Shown in pieces: positions 29,464-38,797 of a stretch of 64,000 nt of DNA. Below the pieces are notes generated by a model. It did not search any database, had not been told where the DNA came from, and was given only the letters and a program-made list of their open reading frames with translations. Made by a program: the position numbers and the translations under genes. The number at the start of each line of letters is the position of its first letter. The stretch's first letter is position 1. Origin of the DNA: Gammaproteobacteria bacterium (GTDB lineage Bacteria > Pseudomonadota > Gammaproteobacteria > JAJPIJ01); contig JAJVIQ010000001.1 in NCBI GenBank assembly GCA_022071965.1, forward strand, positions 62,001 to 126,000, given 5' to 3'.

Positions 29464-30714
29464 TCAATTCCGGGAAGGCTGCTCTATGAGGCCCTGAATG
29501 GCGCCAAACTGTCTGATCCATGGGTTTGCCTTGCGTAACTCGGCCGGAAGCTGGCCGCGCGCGGCCTCTGCATCCGCCTGGCTGGCGAACACGCCGTAGA
29601 TCGCCGAATAACGAGTCTGACCGTTCACGTTGGCACGGAAGTAGGCAACATCGCCGCTCAAGGACTGGCGTCGCAACAAATCTAGCAGGGCATCTTCACG
29701 GCTGCTAGACATGATCTGCAAAGTGTAGTGGTCTTTGGGCTGCGCGGCGATCCAGTCCTCGCGCTGTATCCCGGCGGATGTGCTCGGAACCGGCGAAGAG
29801 GCGGCCGTGGGTGCGCCCGGCGCGGCGCTGTCCGGCGGTGGGGAGGCGGGTGCCGCAGCGTCGGGGGCCGCCGCCTTTGCGGCCATGGTAGGCTGGGCAG
29901 CTGCCGCCGCGGCCGGCGGCGGAGTCGTGCCACTGCTTCCCTGCAGCGCGGCGAGTTTGCGAGTCGCCGTCTCGAGACCCTGATTGGCGGCAAGCGTGTA
30001 CCATTTCCGCGCCTCATCGGGGTTCTTCTCGACTCCCTGGCCGTTCTCGTAGAGTACCCCCAGGTTGTATTGTGCCTGAGCCATGCCCTGCTCGGCGGCC
30101 TTGCGAAACCACTGCGCAGCCTGCGCGAAATCCACCGGAACGCCCTTGCCGAAGGCGTGCATCACCGCGAGGCTGTATTGCGCAAAGATGTGATTCTGGG
30201 CTGCCGCCTTGCTGTACCACGCCAGGGCCTCCTTGTCGCTCGCCGGCACGCCGAGACCGCGTGAATACATGTATCCGAGGTTGTACTGGGAGTCGGCGAG
30301 CCCGTTCTCGGCCGCCATGCGCCACCATTTGGCCGCCTGTTCGTAGTCCTGGGTGACGTCCTGCCCGCGGTAGTACTTCACGCCGAGGTCGTGCTGGACC
30401 GCCGGGATGCCTTGTTCGGCCGCCTTCTTGTACCAGGCGATGGCCTTGCCGACGTCCTTCTCCACGCCGTAACCGTAGTCGTACATGATGCCGAGAGTGA
30501 CCTGTGCCTTGGCGTCACCGCTCTCGGCCAGGGGTTTGAGGACCGCGAATGCGCGGTCATACTCCTTCGCGAGGTAGGCGGCTCGACCCTCCTCGAAGGA
30601 GCCGGAGGTGGCGTTGCCGGGTCGAGCCGCTGTAGGTGGCTCAGCGGCCGGCAGGACAGCCGAAGATCCCAGCCACAGGCACAGCACTCCCAGGACGCAA
30701 CGGATCGACGTCAT
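29464..30714 (-). CDS. Sel1-repeat periplasmic protein with C-terminal SPOR domain
   Basis: The 416-residue exported protein has a signal peptide (cleavage likely after VLPAA). About six Sel1 repeats follow (roughly 40-260; pattern AQYNLGVLYENGQGVEKN). Then comes a Pro/Ala/Ser-rich linker (about 265-325) and a C-terminal SPOR domain (330-405: YTLQIMSSSREDALLDLL, YSAIYGVFASQADAEAA). SPOR domains bind glycan strands lacking stem peptides at septa, so a peptidoglycan-associated scaffold is likely. It is probably co-transcribed with the unknown gene at 28696. Confidence 0.88.
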   Translation of the reverse strand: MTSIRCVLGVLCLWLGSSAVLPAAEPPTAARPGNATSGSFEEGRAAYLAKEYDRAFAVLKPLAESGDAKAQVTLGIMYDYGYGVEKDVGKAIAWYKKAAEQGIPAVQHDLGVKYYRGQDVTQDYEQAAKWWRMAAENGLADSQYNLGYMYSRGLGVPASDKEALAWYSKAAAQNHIFAQYSLAVMHAFGKGVPVDFAQAAQWFRKAAEQGMAQAQYNLGVLYENGQGVEKNPDEARKWYTLAANQGLETATRKLAALQGSSGTTPPPAAAAAAQPTMAAKAAAPDAAAPASPPPDSAAPGAPTAASSPVPSTSAGIQREDWIAAQPKDHYTLQIMSSSREDALLDLLRRQSLSGDVAYFRANVNGQTRYSAIYGVFASQADAEAARGQLPAELRKANPWIRQFGAIQGLIEQPSRN

Positions 30715-30784
30715 GCTGCCGTATACCTCCTGTGGCGGGGTTTGTGTTTCAACTAAGCGCTATTGTAACGCTCCATCCCGGGCT

Positions 30785-31648
30785 TTAGACGGTTCCGACC
30801 ATCTCCTTGGCCAGGGCGTAGATCTGCGGGGCGTCGAACACCTGATTGTTGGCCTCGAAGAGCTTGCCGATGCAGCGACGGTGCAGGTTCAGCTTCAGAT
30901 TGCCCACACCGAGCGCGCCCCAGCAGAGCTTGCCGTTACGGTTCTCGGCCTTGTCCTTGGCCTTCACACCCTGGATCCCGAGCGGCGGGGTCGCATTGGC
31001 GTCGGACAGGGCCACGATGCTGGGGTGGTTCTTCCACATGTCCTCCGACATCAGCTCGATGCCGGCGGCGCCGGTGGCGAGCACGATGTGCGTGCCCTCG
31101 AGGAGGTCCGCGGTGGATGCCTTGTCAGCGGCGGCGGCGGCCGTCATATTGACGCCGAAGGCCTTGTTCATCGCGTAACAGGCGGCCTGTGCGCGATCGA
31201 CCTTGCGCGAGGTGAGGATCACCTCAGCGCCCTCCTGCGCCATCATCACGCCCCCGCGCTGACCGACTGGCCCGGTGCCCGCGAGTATGACCGCGCGCTT
31301 GCCCTTCAGCGGGATCTCCTTGGCCAGCAGGGCGACCATGGCGGCGGCCGTGGTGTTGCTGCCGTTGCTGTCGATCATGATCGAGACACGGAAGTCACCG
31401 AAAAACTGGCGCTTGACCGCCTCGAACAGTTCCTCGCCCGCCTGCATGTTGCTGCCGCTCACGAAGATGGCGGAGTTCTTCTTGTCGCCACGGGTGAAAA
31501 TTGTGCCGGCCACCAATGGCGTCACGTTCTCCGTGGTGACCCCGCCGTACCCGTGCACGTGATCGGCGCCACCGTCGTAGGCAACGACCGTATCGAAGAC
31601 GCTCGGCATCGGGTCGGTATCGAGGTGGAACAGCAACTTCTTGGCCAT
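30785..31648 (-). CDS. mtdA: Methylene-tetrahydrofolate/methanopterin dehydrogenase, MtdA type
   Basis: The 287-residue enzyme oxidises methylene-H4F or methylene-H4MPT with NADP. It closely follows the MtdA pattern known from Methylobacterium: MAKKLLFHLDTDPMPSVFD, VAYDGGADHV, DSNGSNTTAAAMVAL, the Rossmann loop VILAGTGPVGQRGG and the late LGVGNLKLNLHR. A GAGGAG site lies 8 bases before the ATG. It is divergent from fchA, the next enzyme of the H4F branch. Substrate preference (H4F versus H4MPT) is not decided by sequence here. Confidence 0.93.
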   Translation of the reverse strand: MAKKLLFHLDTDPMPSVFDTVVAYDGGADHVHGYGGVTTENVTPLVAGTIFTRGDKKNSAIFVSGSNMQAGEELFEAVKRQFFGDFRVSIMIDSNGSNTTAAAMVALLAKEIPLKGKRAVILAGTGPVGQRGGVMMAQEGAEVILTSRKVDRAQAACYAMNKAFGVNMTAAAAADKASTADLLEGTHIVLATGAAGIELMSEDMWKNHPSIVALSDANATPPLGIQGVKAKDKAENRNGKLCWGALGVGNLKLNLHRRCIGKLFEANNQVFDAPQIYALAKEMVGTV

Positions 31649-32000
31649 GTAAGGATCTCCTCAAGCAGACTGGTCAGACTTGGACGATTAATACCTCAAG
31701 AACGCGGCTTTGCGCGGCCGCGCTGCGGGCCGTCGACCGATGATAATGGTTTCACACGGGAAACATGGCGGGTCTGCGCAGCCCTGCCCAGGAAAACCGC
31801 CGCCTCAGGAAGGCAGCCGGATGGGGCGACCGTGGAAGTCGCATAACCTTAACGCATCGCCGTTTGCCCGACAACCGGGCCGGATCACGTGCCGACGACG
31901 ATTCGGTGGCTGCGGACGGCCTCGCGACAATATAATGCGCGCCCTGTACCGACCCGCCTGAGCGCACGGGCGGGAGACCAACCTGCTGGAGCATTCCGAG
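31649..32000. promoter_or_regulatory. Divergent mtdA/fchA promoter region
   Basis: A perfect TATAAT at 31931-31936 is the likely -10 of fchA; no good -35 is seen at the right distance, which may mean an activator is needed. For mtdA, a TATTAAT-like patch near 31688 on the minus strand is a candidate. No coding frame is convincing in this 352-bp gap. Confidence 0.5.
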
Positions 32001-32624
32001 ATGATGAAAGACAAACCCGTACAAGTTTTCCTGGACGAACTGGCGAGCAAGGCCTCCACCCCGGGCGGCGGCAGCGCTGCGGCGATCATGGGCGCGATGG
32101 GCGCGGCGCTGGCCAGCATGGTGGGCAATTTCACTATTGGCAAGAAGGGCTACGAGGCGGTGGAGCGGGAGATGACGGACCTGCTCGCCAAGATCGAGGC
32201 ACTGCGCGCGAAGCTCACCGACATGGTGCGCGCGGACGTGGAGGTCTTCGATCAGGTCATGGGCGCCTATGGCATGCCGAAGGACACCGATGAGCAGAAG
32301 GCCAAGCGCTCCGAGGCGGTCCAGGCGGCGCTGAAGGCGGCGACCGATGTACCCCTCGCCTGCGCACGGGCCTGCGCCGAGGTCATCGACCTGTGCAAGC
32401 CCGTGGCGGAGAAGGGGAACAAGAACGTCATCAGCGATGCGGGCGTCGCAGTGCTGGCAGCCTACGCCGCGCTGCGCAGCGCAGCGCTGAACGTGTATAT
32501 CAACGCCCCCGGGATCAAGGACCGGCAGTTCGTCGAGAGCCGCACCGCCGAACTGGAAGGCATCCTGAAGGGCAAGGAGGCCCGGATGGAGGAGATCTAC
32601 GGCATCGTGAAGAGCCGTCTTTAG
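32001..32624 (+). CDS. fchA: Methenyltetrahydrofolate cyclohydrolase, FchA type
   Basis: The 207-residue protein belongs to the cyclodeaminase/cyclohydrolase family and interconverts methenyl-H4F and formyl-H4F. Signatures are FLDELASKASTPGGGSAAAI, MGAALASMVGNFTIGKKGY, KATDVPLACARACAEVIDL and SDAGVAVLAAYAALRSAALN, all in line with Methylobacterium FchA. The pairing with mtdA makes a C1-H4F module usually seen in methylotrophs or formate assimilators. Confidence 0.94.
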   Translation: MMKDKPVQVFLDELASKASTPGGGSAAAIMGAMGAALASMVGNFTIGKKGYEAVEREMTDLLAKIEALRAKLTDMVRADVEVFDQVMGAYGMPKDTDEQKAKRSEAVQAALKAATDVPLACARACAEVIDLCKPVAEKGNKNVISDAGVAVLAAYAALRSAALNVYINAPGIKDRQFVESRTAELEGILKGKEARMEEIYGIVKSRL

Positions 32625-32640
32625 GTCCCACGGGCCTGGC

Positions 32641-32680
32641 CCCGCCGGGGGCGCTGCCGAGCGGCGGTGTCCCCGGCGGG
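32641..32680. terminator. Inverted repeat between convergent fchA and nadC
   Basis: CCCGCCGGGG (32641-32650) and CCCCGGCGGG (32671-32680) are perfect 10-bp complements separated by 20 bases. No T run follows. Position between convergent genes suggests a shared, factor-assisted terminator. Confidence 0.4.
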
Positions 32681-32722
32681 CGCGAACACCGGATGCCGGC
32701 GCCGGGGTTCCGTCGCCCCAGG

Positions 32723-33553
32723 TCAGGCGTCGATACGCATCGACAGGTCAATCGCGCGCAGGTGCTTGGTCAGCGATCCCACCGAGATGTAATTCACTCC
32801 GGTCTCGGCGATTGCCCGGATCGTCCCGCGATCCACTCCGCCGGAGGCCTCGAGCTTTATGCGACCGGCGTTCATGGTGACGGCCTCGAACATCATGTCG
32901 AGGGTGAAGTTGTCCAGCAGCGCGCTGTCGCTGCCGACCTCGATGGCCTCCTCAAGCTGGCCGATGCTTTCGACCTCGACCTCAACCGGCTTGCCGGGAT
33001 TCAGCCGGCGCGACGCGCGCACGGCCGCGGTGATCGAACCGCACCCGGCGATGTGATTCTCCTTGATGAGGACGCCATCGTGCAGCCCCATCCGATGGTT
33101 GGTCCCCCCGCCGCACCGTACCGCGTACTTCTGGGCGCAGCGCAGGCCCGGGATGGTCTTGCGCGTGTCGAGCAATTTCGCATGCGTGCCGGCGAGGAGT
33201 TCCACGTACTGCCTGACCACGGTCGCCGTGCCGGAGAGCGTCTGCAGGAAATTGAGCGCCACACGCTCCCCGGTCAGCAGCGCGCGGGCCGGCCCATCCA
33301 GCCGACAGATCTCCTGGCCGGCCTGCAGCACGTCGCCGTCGCAGACATGCCATGCGACCGTGACGTGCTCGTCGACCTGGCGGTAGACCTCGTCGAACCA
33401 CGGTACTCCGCACAGCACGGCGGGCTCGCGCGTAATGACCCTTGCCTGCGCCCAGGCATCGGCGGCGAGGAGTTCGGCGGTGATATCCCCGCCCCCGACA
33501 TCCTCGCGGAGGGCGGCCGCGACGTTCTGTTCAACACAGGCGAGCAAATCCAT
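32723..33553 (-). CDS. nadC: Quinolinate phosphoribosyltransferase (decarboxylating)
   Basis: The 276-residue enzyme converts quinolinate and PRPP to nicotinate mononucleotide in de novo NAD synthesis. Signatures: [12 protein letters not shown], the catalytic [40 protein letters not shown] and EASGG. The ATG at 33553 gives the family length; the frame stays open upstream into ampD antisense. The divergent ampD start is only 34 bp away. Confidence 0.96.
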   Translation of the reverse strand: MDLLACVEQNVAAALREDVGGGDITAELLAADAWAQARVITREPAVLCGVPWFDEVYRQVDEHVTVAWHVCDGDVLQAGQEICRLDGPARALLTGERVALNFLQTLSGTATVVRQYVELLAGTHAKLLDTRKTIPGLRCAQKYAVRCGGGTNHRMGLHDGVLIKENHIAGCGSITAAVRASRRLNPGKPVEVEVESIGQLEEAIEVGSDSALLDNFTLDMMFEAVTMNAGRIKLEASGGVDRGTIRAIAETGVNYISVGSLTKHLRAIDLSMRIDA

Positions 33554-33587
33554 GGCGTGTGGCGGTTGCGTGTTCGAGGAGAATTCA

Positions 33588-34190
33588 GTGGAATGGCGTG
33601 ATGGTAAAGACGCTCTGCCGCCACTATACCAGCGAGCGCGACCCGTGAGACTCGATCGCGAGTCCGGGTGGGTCTTCGGCGCACGCCACGTGCCCTCGCC
33701 CAACCACGACGATCGACCGGTCGGGACGAGCGTGAACCTGCTCGTGATCCACGGCATCAGCCTTCCGCCCGGCCGTTTCGGCGGAGATTGCGTCGAGCGC
33801 TTTTTCACCAACGCGTTGCCGCCGGGCGAGCATCCCTTCTTCCGCGAGATCGCATCCATGCACGTCTCTGCACACCTGTTCTTGCGCCGCGACGGGGCGC
33901 TCCTGCAGTTCGTCTCGTTGCACAAGCGTGCCTGGCACGCAGGTGTGTCGTCGTTCCTGGGCCGCGAGCGCTGCAATGACTACTCCATCGGCATCGAGCT
34001 GGAGGGCACCGACACCGTGGCATACACCGCACGTCAGTACCGGCGCCTGGCGACGGTGGGACGGCTGCTCATGCGACACTATCCGGCGATTACGCCGGAC
34101 CGAATGGTCGGCCACAGCGACGTTGCGCCGGGGCGCAAGACCGATCCCGGTCCGGCCTTTGACTGGCAGCGTTTCAGAGCCGCCCTTTAA
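33588..34190 (+). CDS. ampD: 1,6-anhydro-N-acetylmuramyl-L-alanine amidase AmpD
   Basis: The cytoplasmic zinc amidase recycles anhydromuropeptides and keeps AmpR-type beta-lactamase induction low. Zinc and active-site segments are [42 protein letters not shown] and [19 protein letters not shown]. The GTG at 33588 has GAGGAGAA 5 bases upstream and gives 200 residues. A GTG at 33645 would match the E. coli start more closely (181 residues) but lacks a good binding site. ampE follows. Confidence 0.95.
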   Translation: MEWRDGKDALPPLYQRARPVRLDRESGWVFGARHVPSPNHDDRPVGTSVNLLVIHGISLPPGRFGGDCVERFFTNALPPGEHPFFREIASMHVSAHLFLRRDGALLQFVSLHKRAWHAGVSSFLGRERCNDYSIGIELEGTDTVAYTARQYRRLATVGRLLMRHYPAITPDRMVGHSDVAPGRKTDPGPAFDWQRFRAAL

Positions 34191-34246
34191 CGGTTAGGAT
34201 CGGGGCAGTACGGCAACCCCCGGGAGAGCCTCGAGTAACCGCCGCC

Positions 34247-35110
34247 ATGAGACTCATCATCATCGTCATCGCGTTCCTCGCGGAGCAGCATCTCGGTTCT
34301 CTGGAGCGCTGGCGCGACTGGCGCTGGCTGCACTGGCTGGCGGACAAACTCCATGCCGCGTTCGCGGAACGCTCGTTCTGGGCCGGATCGCTGGGCGTGA
34401 TCGCCACGCTCGCCCCGCCGCTGCTCGTTGCCAAGGCGGTCTTCAATTACTCCCATGAGCACATGTGGCTCATCTGGGTGCTGTTGCAGGTGGCGGCACT
34501 GCTCTATTCGATGGGACCTCACGACCTCATCAACCTCGTGGATCGATACGTGAGGGCGTTGAAAGGCGGCGATACGGCGGACCTGAATGCCACGGCGGCG
34601 GAACTCACCGGGCAGGCGGAGTTTGCGGCGGAGCAGCGGCCGCAGGCGGTACTGGAGTCCATCTTCACTGGCGCCAACCGGCGTCTGTTCGCGCTTTATT
34701 TCTGGTTCGCCGTCCTCGGTGGCGTGGGGGCGTTGCTGATGCGCGGCCTGGTGGAGCTGCGGCCGGTTTCCACTTCCCGCACGTTGGGCTTCTCGCATGC
34801 CGCCGATCGGTTACACGCGCTGATGATGTGGTTCCCGACACGCCTGTTCGCCCTCGGCTTCGCGCTGGCGGGCAGCCTCACGCATACCTTCGATCGCTGG
34901 TCGGTTGGACAGACCATGCATGCTGATGAGAACGACAACCTCGTGAAGACAGCCGGGCTCGGAGCCCTGCAATTCGATCGTGCCGGGCAGGCGCTGACCG
35001 CGGAGGAGGAGCGTGAATGGGTCGAGCAGGCGCGCGGCCTGGTCGGGCGCACTCTCCTGGTCTGGCTCACCGTCCTCGGCCTGATGACGCTGGCCGGCTG
35101 GGCCGTCTGA
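34247..35110 (+). CDS. ampE: AmpE-like inner-membrane regulatory protein
   Basis: The 287-residue protein follows ampD in the usual order. It has an N-terminal hydrophobic start (LIIIVIAFLAEQHLG), two central membrane helices (about 44-62, 70-90), another near 145-165 and one at the C-terminus (LLVWLTVLGLMTLAGW). It is related to CobD/CbiB. In enterobacteria AmpE takes part in beta-lactamase regulation; its biochemical role is not settled. Confidence 0.9.
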   Translation: MRLIIIVIAFLAEQHLGSLERWRDWRWLHWLADKLHAAFAERSFWAGSLGVIATLAPPLLVAKAVFNYSHEHMWLIWVLLQVAALLYSMGPHDLINLVDRYVRALKGGDTADLNATAAELTGQAEFAAEQRPQAVLESIFTGANRRLFALYFWFAVLGGVGALLMRGLVELRPVSTSRTLGFSHAADRLHALMMWFPTRLFALGFALAGSLTHTFDRWSVGQTMHADENDNLVKTAGLGALQFDRAGQALTAEEEREWVEQARGLVGRTLLVWLTVLGLMTLAGWAV

Positions 35111-35230
35111 GTTCGCCGTGCCGCATCAGCACGCGCACCCCCAACCGCCCGCACGGGCGCGGCGCCACCGGGCGCGCCTGGCGGGCGCGGGCAGGATCGC
35201 TCGACAGGTCTGTCGAATCGTTGTTGCGAT

Positions 35231-35971
35231 CTAGTCGGGGCCCGCGAGGAATTCGCCGACCGGCATCAATCGCTGGCTGGCGGCATCGCAGACCAGCACC
35301 GAGTCCCGTACGTACCAGTCGCCAAGCACGATGCGACGCGCCGGCTCGCCGTCGAGATCGAAGTCGTGGATGGCCGGACGGTGGGTGTGGCCATGGATGA
35401 GCAGGCGCACGCCGTGCGCGCGCATGGCGGCCTCGACGCTCGCCTGATCGACATCGATGATGTAATCGGCCTTGCGCCGCGAGGCGTGGCGACTGCGCCA
35501 GCGCGCGTAGTGGCCGATCGCCTTGCGCACCCACAACGGCCGGCTGAGGAATCGCTGTTGCCAGGGCGGGGCGCGTACCTTCTGCCTGAAGGCCTGATAA
35601 TCGGTGTCCTGGGAGCAGAGCAGGTCGCCGTGCATCAGCAGCACACGCGTTCCGTAGAGGTCGGCGGCGTGCGGATCGGCGAGCAGCGTGCATCCGGTTT
35701 TACCAGCGAAGGCCCCTCCCATGAAGAAATCGCGGTTGCCGTGCATTACGTACAGAGGCGTGCCGCGGCCGCTGAATTCGCGCATCGCGTTGAGGATTTC
35801 GGGGTTGGGCGGCGTATCGTCGTCGTCGCCGACCCAGACCTCAAACAGGTCGCCGAGTATGTACAGGGCCTCGACCCGGCCGGCCGCGCGACTCAACAGA
35901 GCCTGAAACGTTTGCAGTTTTTCCGGCCGCTGGCCGCTCAGATGCAGATCCGAAATGAAGATCGTTCTCAT
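35231..35971 (-). CDS. lpxH: UDP-2,3-diacylglucosamine diphosphatase LpxH
   Basis: The 246-residue calcineurin-like enzyme cleaves UDP-2,3-diacylglucosamine to lipid X in lipid A synthesis. The metallophosphatase motifs are complete: SDLHL, GDLFEVW, GNRDFFMG, HGDLLC and HGHTHRP. It is peripheral on the cytoplasmic face of the inner membrane. It converges with ampE over a 120-bp gap that shows no clear terminator. Confidence 0.96.
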   Translation of the reverse strand: MRTIFISDLHLSGQRPEKLQTFQALLSRAAGRVEALYILGDLFEVWVGDDDDTPPNPEILNAMREFSGRGTPLYVMHGNRDFFMGGAFAGKTGCTLLADPHAADLYGTRVLLMHGDLLCSQDTDYQAFRQKVRAPPWQQRFLSRPLWVRKAIGHYARWRSRHASRRKADYIIDVDQASVEAAMRAHGVRLLIHGHTHRPAIHDFDLDGEPARRIVLGDWYVRDSVLVCDAASQRLMPVGEFLAGPD

Positions 35972-36013
35972 GGGGGCCGCCGGGATGGCGCTGTCGCTGC
36001 GCAGCGCGTGGTC

Positions 36014-37414
36014 TCAAATCTCGATGACATCATTCAGTCCCGGCACGACCGACTCGATCCGGGCCGCGCGCCGCATCGCGTTCTGCAGGGTCGAGAGGGC
36101 CTCTTCTTCACCATGCACGAGGTAAAAGCGCGGCTTGCCCTTGAAATGCCGCGCCCAGTCAAGTAGCTGCGCCTGCCCGGCGTGAGCCGAGAATCCGCCC
36201 AGGGTGTGAATCGCGGCCTTGACGGCAATGTCCTGCCCGAAGAGCCGAACCGAGGCCGCGCCGTCGACGATGCGGCGGCCCAGTGTGCCCTGCGCCTGGA
36301 AGCCGACGAAGATGAGATGCGTCTGCCGGCGCCACAGATTGTGTTTGAAGTGGTGCCGGATGCGACCGCCCTCGCACATGCCGCTGCCGGCGATGATGAT
36401 GGCGCCGCTCTGGAAGCGGTTGATCGCCATGGAATCCTCCGGCGTGCGTGCCAGGCGCAGGAAATCCAGCGCCTGCTTGAAATGCCTCCCGCCGCCCAGT
36501 TTCGCGAGGTCCTCGGGATCGAGCAGTGCACGGTGACGCTGGTAGAGCTGGGTGACGTCGATGGCCATGGGACTGTCCAGCACCACGAACGACTGCTTCA
36601 GTCGTCCGGTACGATGCAGGCGCGCGAGGTGAAACAGCACCTCTTGCGTGCGTCCAACGGCAAAGGCCGGGATGAGCACATTGCCGCCGTCGCGATGCGC
36701 GGCTTCCAGCGCCTCGACGAATTCCGCAACCGTCTCGGCGTATGGTCGGTGATCGCGATCGCCATACGTGCCTTCCATCAGCACGACGTCGGCGCTCTCC
36801 ATGGCGGTAGGCGGCGGCATCAACACCGATTCGGCGTTGCCGAGATCGCCCGAGAACACCACGCGGCGCGACCTGCCCTCCCCGGCAATCTCCAGCTCGA
36901 CGATGGCCGAACCGAGGATGTGCCCGGCATCGTGGAAGCGCAGCGTAATGTCCGGCGATACGATCGTCGCCTCTCCATAACCGACTTCCACGCACAGCTT
37001 CAGAACGGCCTCGCAGTCCTCGGGCATAAACTGCGGCTCGAGCAGCGGCTTGCCTGCCCGCTCACGCCAGTGATTTTCCGACTGGATGTCCTTCAGGTGC
37101 AGGAACACCGCGTCCATGAGCAGAACGCGCAGCAGATCCGCGGTCGCGGGCGTGCAGTAGATCGGACCCTGGAAGCCCTGCCTGGCGAGGCGGGGCAGGG
37201 CGCCCGAGTGGTCCAGATGGGCATGCGAGAGGATGACGGAGTCGATATGGCTGAACGCTGCCGGCAACTCGTCGTGATCTTGCCGATCCGCCTCTTCCGC
37301 CTCGCGGCCCTGGCGGGCGCCGCACTCGAGCAGCACACGGCCGCCGCGGGTGCGGAGCAGGTAGCAGGAGCCGGTCACCTCCCGCGCCGCACCAAGGAAC
37401 TGTAAGGTCGCCAC
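36014..37414 (-). CDS. MBL-fold/beta-CASP RNA metallo-hydrolase
   Basis: The 466-residue protein has the metallo-beta-lactamase motif SHAHLDHSG at 63-71, GHILGSA and FSGDLGN, then beta-CASP segments (IPAFAVGRTQEVL, GSGMCEGGRIRHH, GFQAQGTLGR, LGGFSAHAGQ). It is the bacterial CPSF-73/YsfC-like family, expected to be an RNA endo- or exonuclease. The GTG at 37414 gives the family start (ATLQFLGAAREVTGSCYLL); the frame is open upstream to 37579. RNA substrates are unknown. Confidence 0.92.
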   Translation of the reverse strand: MATLQFLGAAREVTGSCYLLRTRGGRVLLECGARQGREAEEADRQDHDELPAAFSHIDSVILSHAHLDHSGALPRLARQGFQGPIYCTPATADLLRVLLMDAVFLHLKDIQSENHWRERAGKPLLEPQFMPEDCEAVLKLCVEVGYGEATIVSPDITLRFHDAGHILGSAIVELEIAGEGRSRRVVFSGDLGNAESVLMPPPTAMESADVVLMEGTYGDRDHRPYAETVAEFVEALEAAHRDGGNVLIPAFAVGRTQEVLFHLARLHRTGRLKQSFVVLDSPMAIDVTQLYQRHRALLDPEDLAKLGGGRHFKQALDFLRLARTPEDSMAINRFQSGAIIIAGSGMCEGGRIRHHFKHNLWRRQTHLIFVGFQAQGTLGRRIVDGAASVRLFGQDIAVKAAIHTLGGFSAHAGQAQLLDWARHFKGKPRFYLVHGEEEALSTLQNAMRRAARIESVVPGLNDVIEI

Positions 37415-37602
37415 TGTCGCGTTCTCTCGCCGATGGAGTCCGTCGCATCCTAAGCGTTGATCTGCGCCGGTGCCACCCGACGACGTCAGAGCGGCCGCTG
37501 GCCGGGCCTGCGGACCAATCGACGTAACGGCCCGCGCGCGGGCCGGACAGCCACGGTGCCTGCTATAATCAGCCGACATCTTTTAGAGACGCCACAGGCG
37601 CC

Positions 37603-37965
37603 GTGCGCATCGACAACGCCAGATCGATTCACTGCCCCCCGACCTGGGAGGCCCCGGCCGGTGTCCGACTGCGGACGCGTGCCGTGGTTGCGCTGCGGCA
37701 AGAGGCGCCGGCCTTCGAGGAGCACCGGCGTTGCCTGTACGAAGGTGTCATCAGCCGTGACCAGGCTGCGCGGGGTGCCGCAATCGGTCAGTATGTGCGA
37801 ATGGCGATTGCGCATGCGGACGAGCGCGGTATCAGCGATGCCACCGCGGACGTCGAGATCACCTCAGCCGTCCTGCGCCACGACCTGATCGGGATCATGC
37901 TGCGCTCGATGACGGGTGAGGATGGTGAGCAGGAGCGCGGCAGATACGTCCGCGACGTTGTCTGA
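37603..37965 (+). CDS. Small protein of unknown function
   Basis: The 120-residue frame starts at GTG. A TATAAT at 37564-37569 could be its -10, with no good -35. The C-terminal two thirds (EEHRRCLYEGVISRDQAARG, then EITSAVLRHDLIGIMLRS) look like a folded helical protein. No family recognised, and the ribosome binding site is weak, so the start could be further in. Antisense frames here look less coding-like. Confidence 0.45.
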   Translation: MRIDNARSIHCPPTWEAPAGVRLRTRAVVALRQEAPAFEEHRRCLYEGVISRDQAARGAAIGQYVRMAIAHADERGISDATADVEITSAVLRHDLIGIMLRSMTGEDGEQERGRYVRDVV

Positions 37966-37993
37966 ATCACACACACGCCCGAATTCCTTACCA

Positions 37994-38027
37994 GGACGGC
38001 CACCTCGCCGAGGCGTGGTGGTCGTCC
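37994..38027. terminator. Imperfect hairpin between convergent genes
   Basis: GGACGGCCACC and GGTGGTCGTCC-type arms with a GAGG-centred tip lie between the small gene ending at 37965 and the Sel1 gene ending at 38029. No T run is present. Confidence 0.35.
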
Positions 38028-38028
38028 G

Positions 38029-38568
38029 CTATGGCTGCTGCAGGGCGGCCTCGTCGGCCTTGATGGGATCGGTCTTGCCGTCGGCATCCTTCTTCGGTGT
38101 GCCGTACTTGGTCGTGTATTCGGCGGCGAGCTTCTCGGCCTCCGCCAACTCCTCCGGCGACAGCTTGCCGTCCAGCGACGTCAGCGCGGTCGGCGCCAGC
38201 TTGCTGCCCAGCTTGTCCGCGACCTTCAACCAGGCATAGGCGTTCTCCAGGTCCTGCGGCACGCCCTGCCCGTCGCGGTAGGCCACACCCAGCCGGTACT
38301 GGGCCGGTGCGATACCTTTTTCCGCGGCAGATCGGTACCACTTGGCGGCCTGCTCGGCGCTCTGATCCACGCCCTGGCCCTTCGCGTACATGTTGCCGAG
38401 GAAATATTGCGCCAGCCCATCGTCCGCGGTTTCGGCGAGCGGGATAAGCTGTTGGGCCGCGGTGCTGTAATCGCCGCGCATGTAGGCGGCCACACCGCTG
38501 TTGAAATCGGCCACGGCCACGGAACACAATGCGACGGTGAATAGCGCAACAGCTACCAGTTTCGTCAT
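38029..38568 (-). CDS. Exported Sel1-repeat protein
   Basis: The 179-residue protein has a signal peptide (cleavage likely after SVAVA) and about three Sel1 repeats (25-130; FLGNMYAKGQGVDQSAEQAA, YRLGVAYRDGQGVPQDLE). A charged C-terminal tail follows, rich in Lys/Asp/Glu. Sel1 repeats mediate protein contacts. It shares the repeat type with the larger SPOR protein at 29464 but lacks a SPOR domain. No operon partner is evident. Confidence 0.85.
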   Translation of the reverse strand: MTKLVAVALFTVALCSVAVADFNSGVAAYMRGDYSTAAQQLIPLAETADDGLAQYFLGNMYAKGQGVDQSAEQAAKWYRSAAEKGIAPAQYRLGVAYRDGQGVPQDLENAYAWLKVADKLGSKLAPTALTSLDGKLSPEELAEAEKLAAEYTTKYGTPKKDADGKTDPIKADEAALQQP

Positions 38569-38797
38569 GACTCCAGACTCCCAATATGCTCTTGTTCGTA
38601 TCGCCCGGCCGGTTGGTCAGACGGTGACGGCATGCTATTGATGCCTGCTCGCGGCCGCATCCTCTGCTTGTTCAGCATCGACCCGCCGTGCCATCGCCAC
38701 CCCGGCGGGGCGCAAAGTGTACCCGGTTTGCAGCGGCCACGAAATTAGGCCCGGTCCGGCGGCCGGAGTTCCACCCATCAATCCCTACCAGGCTGAT

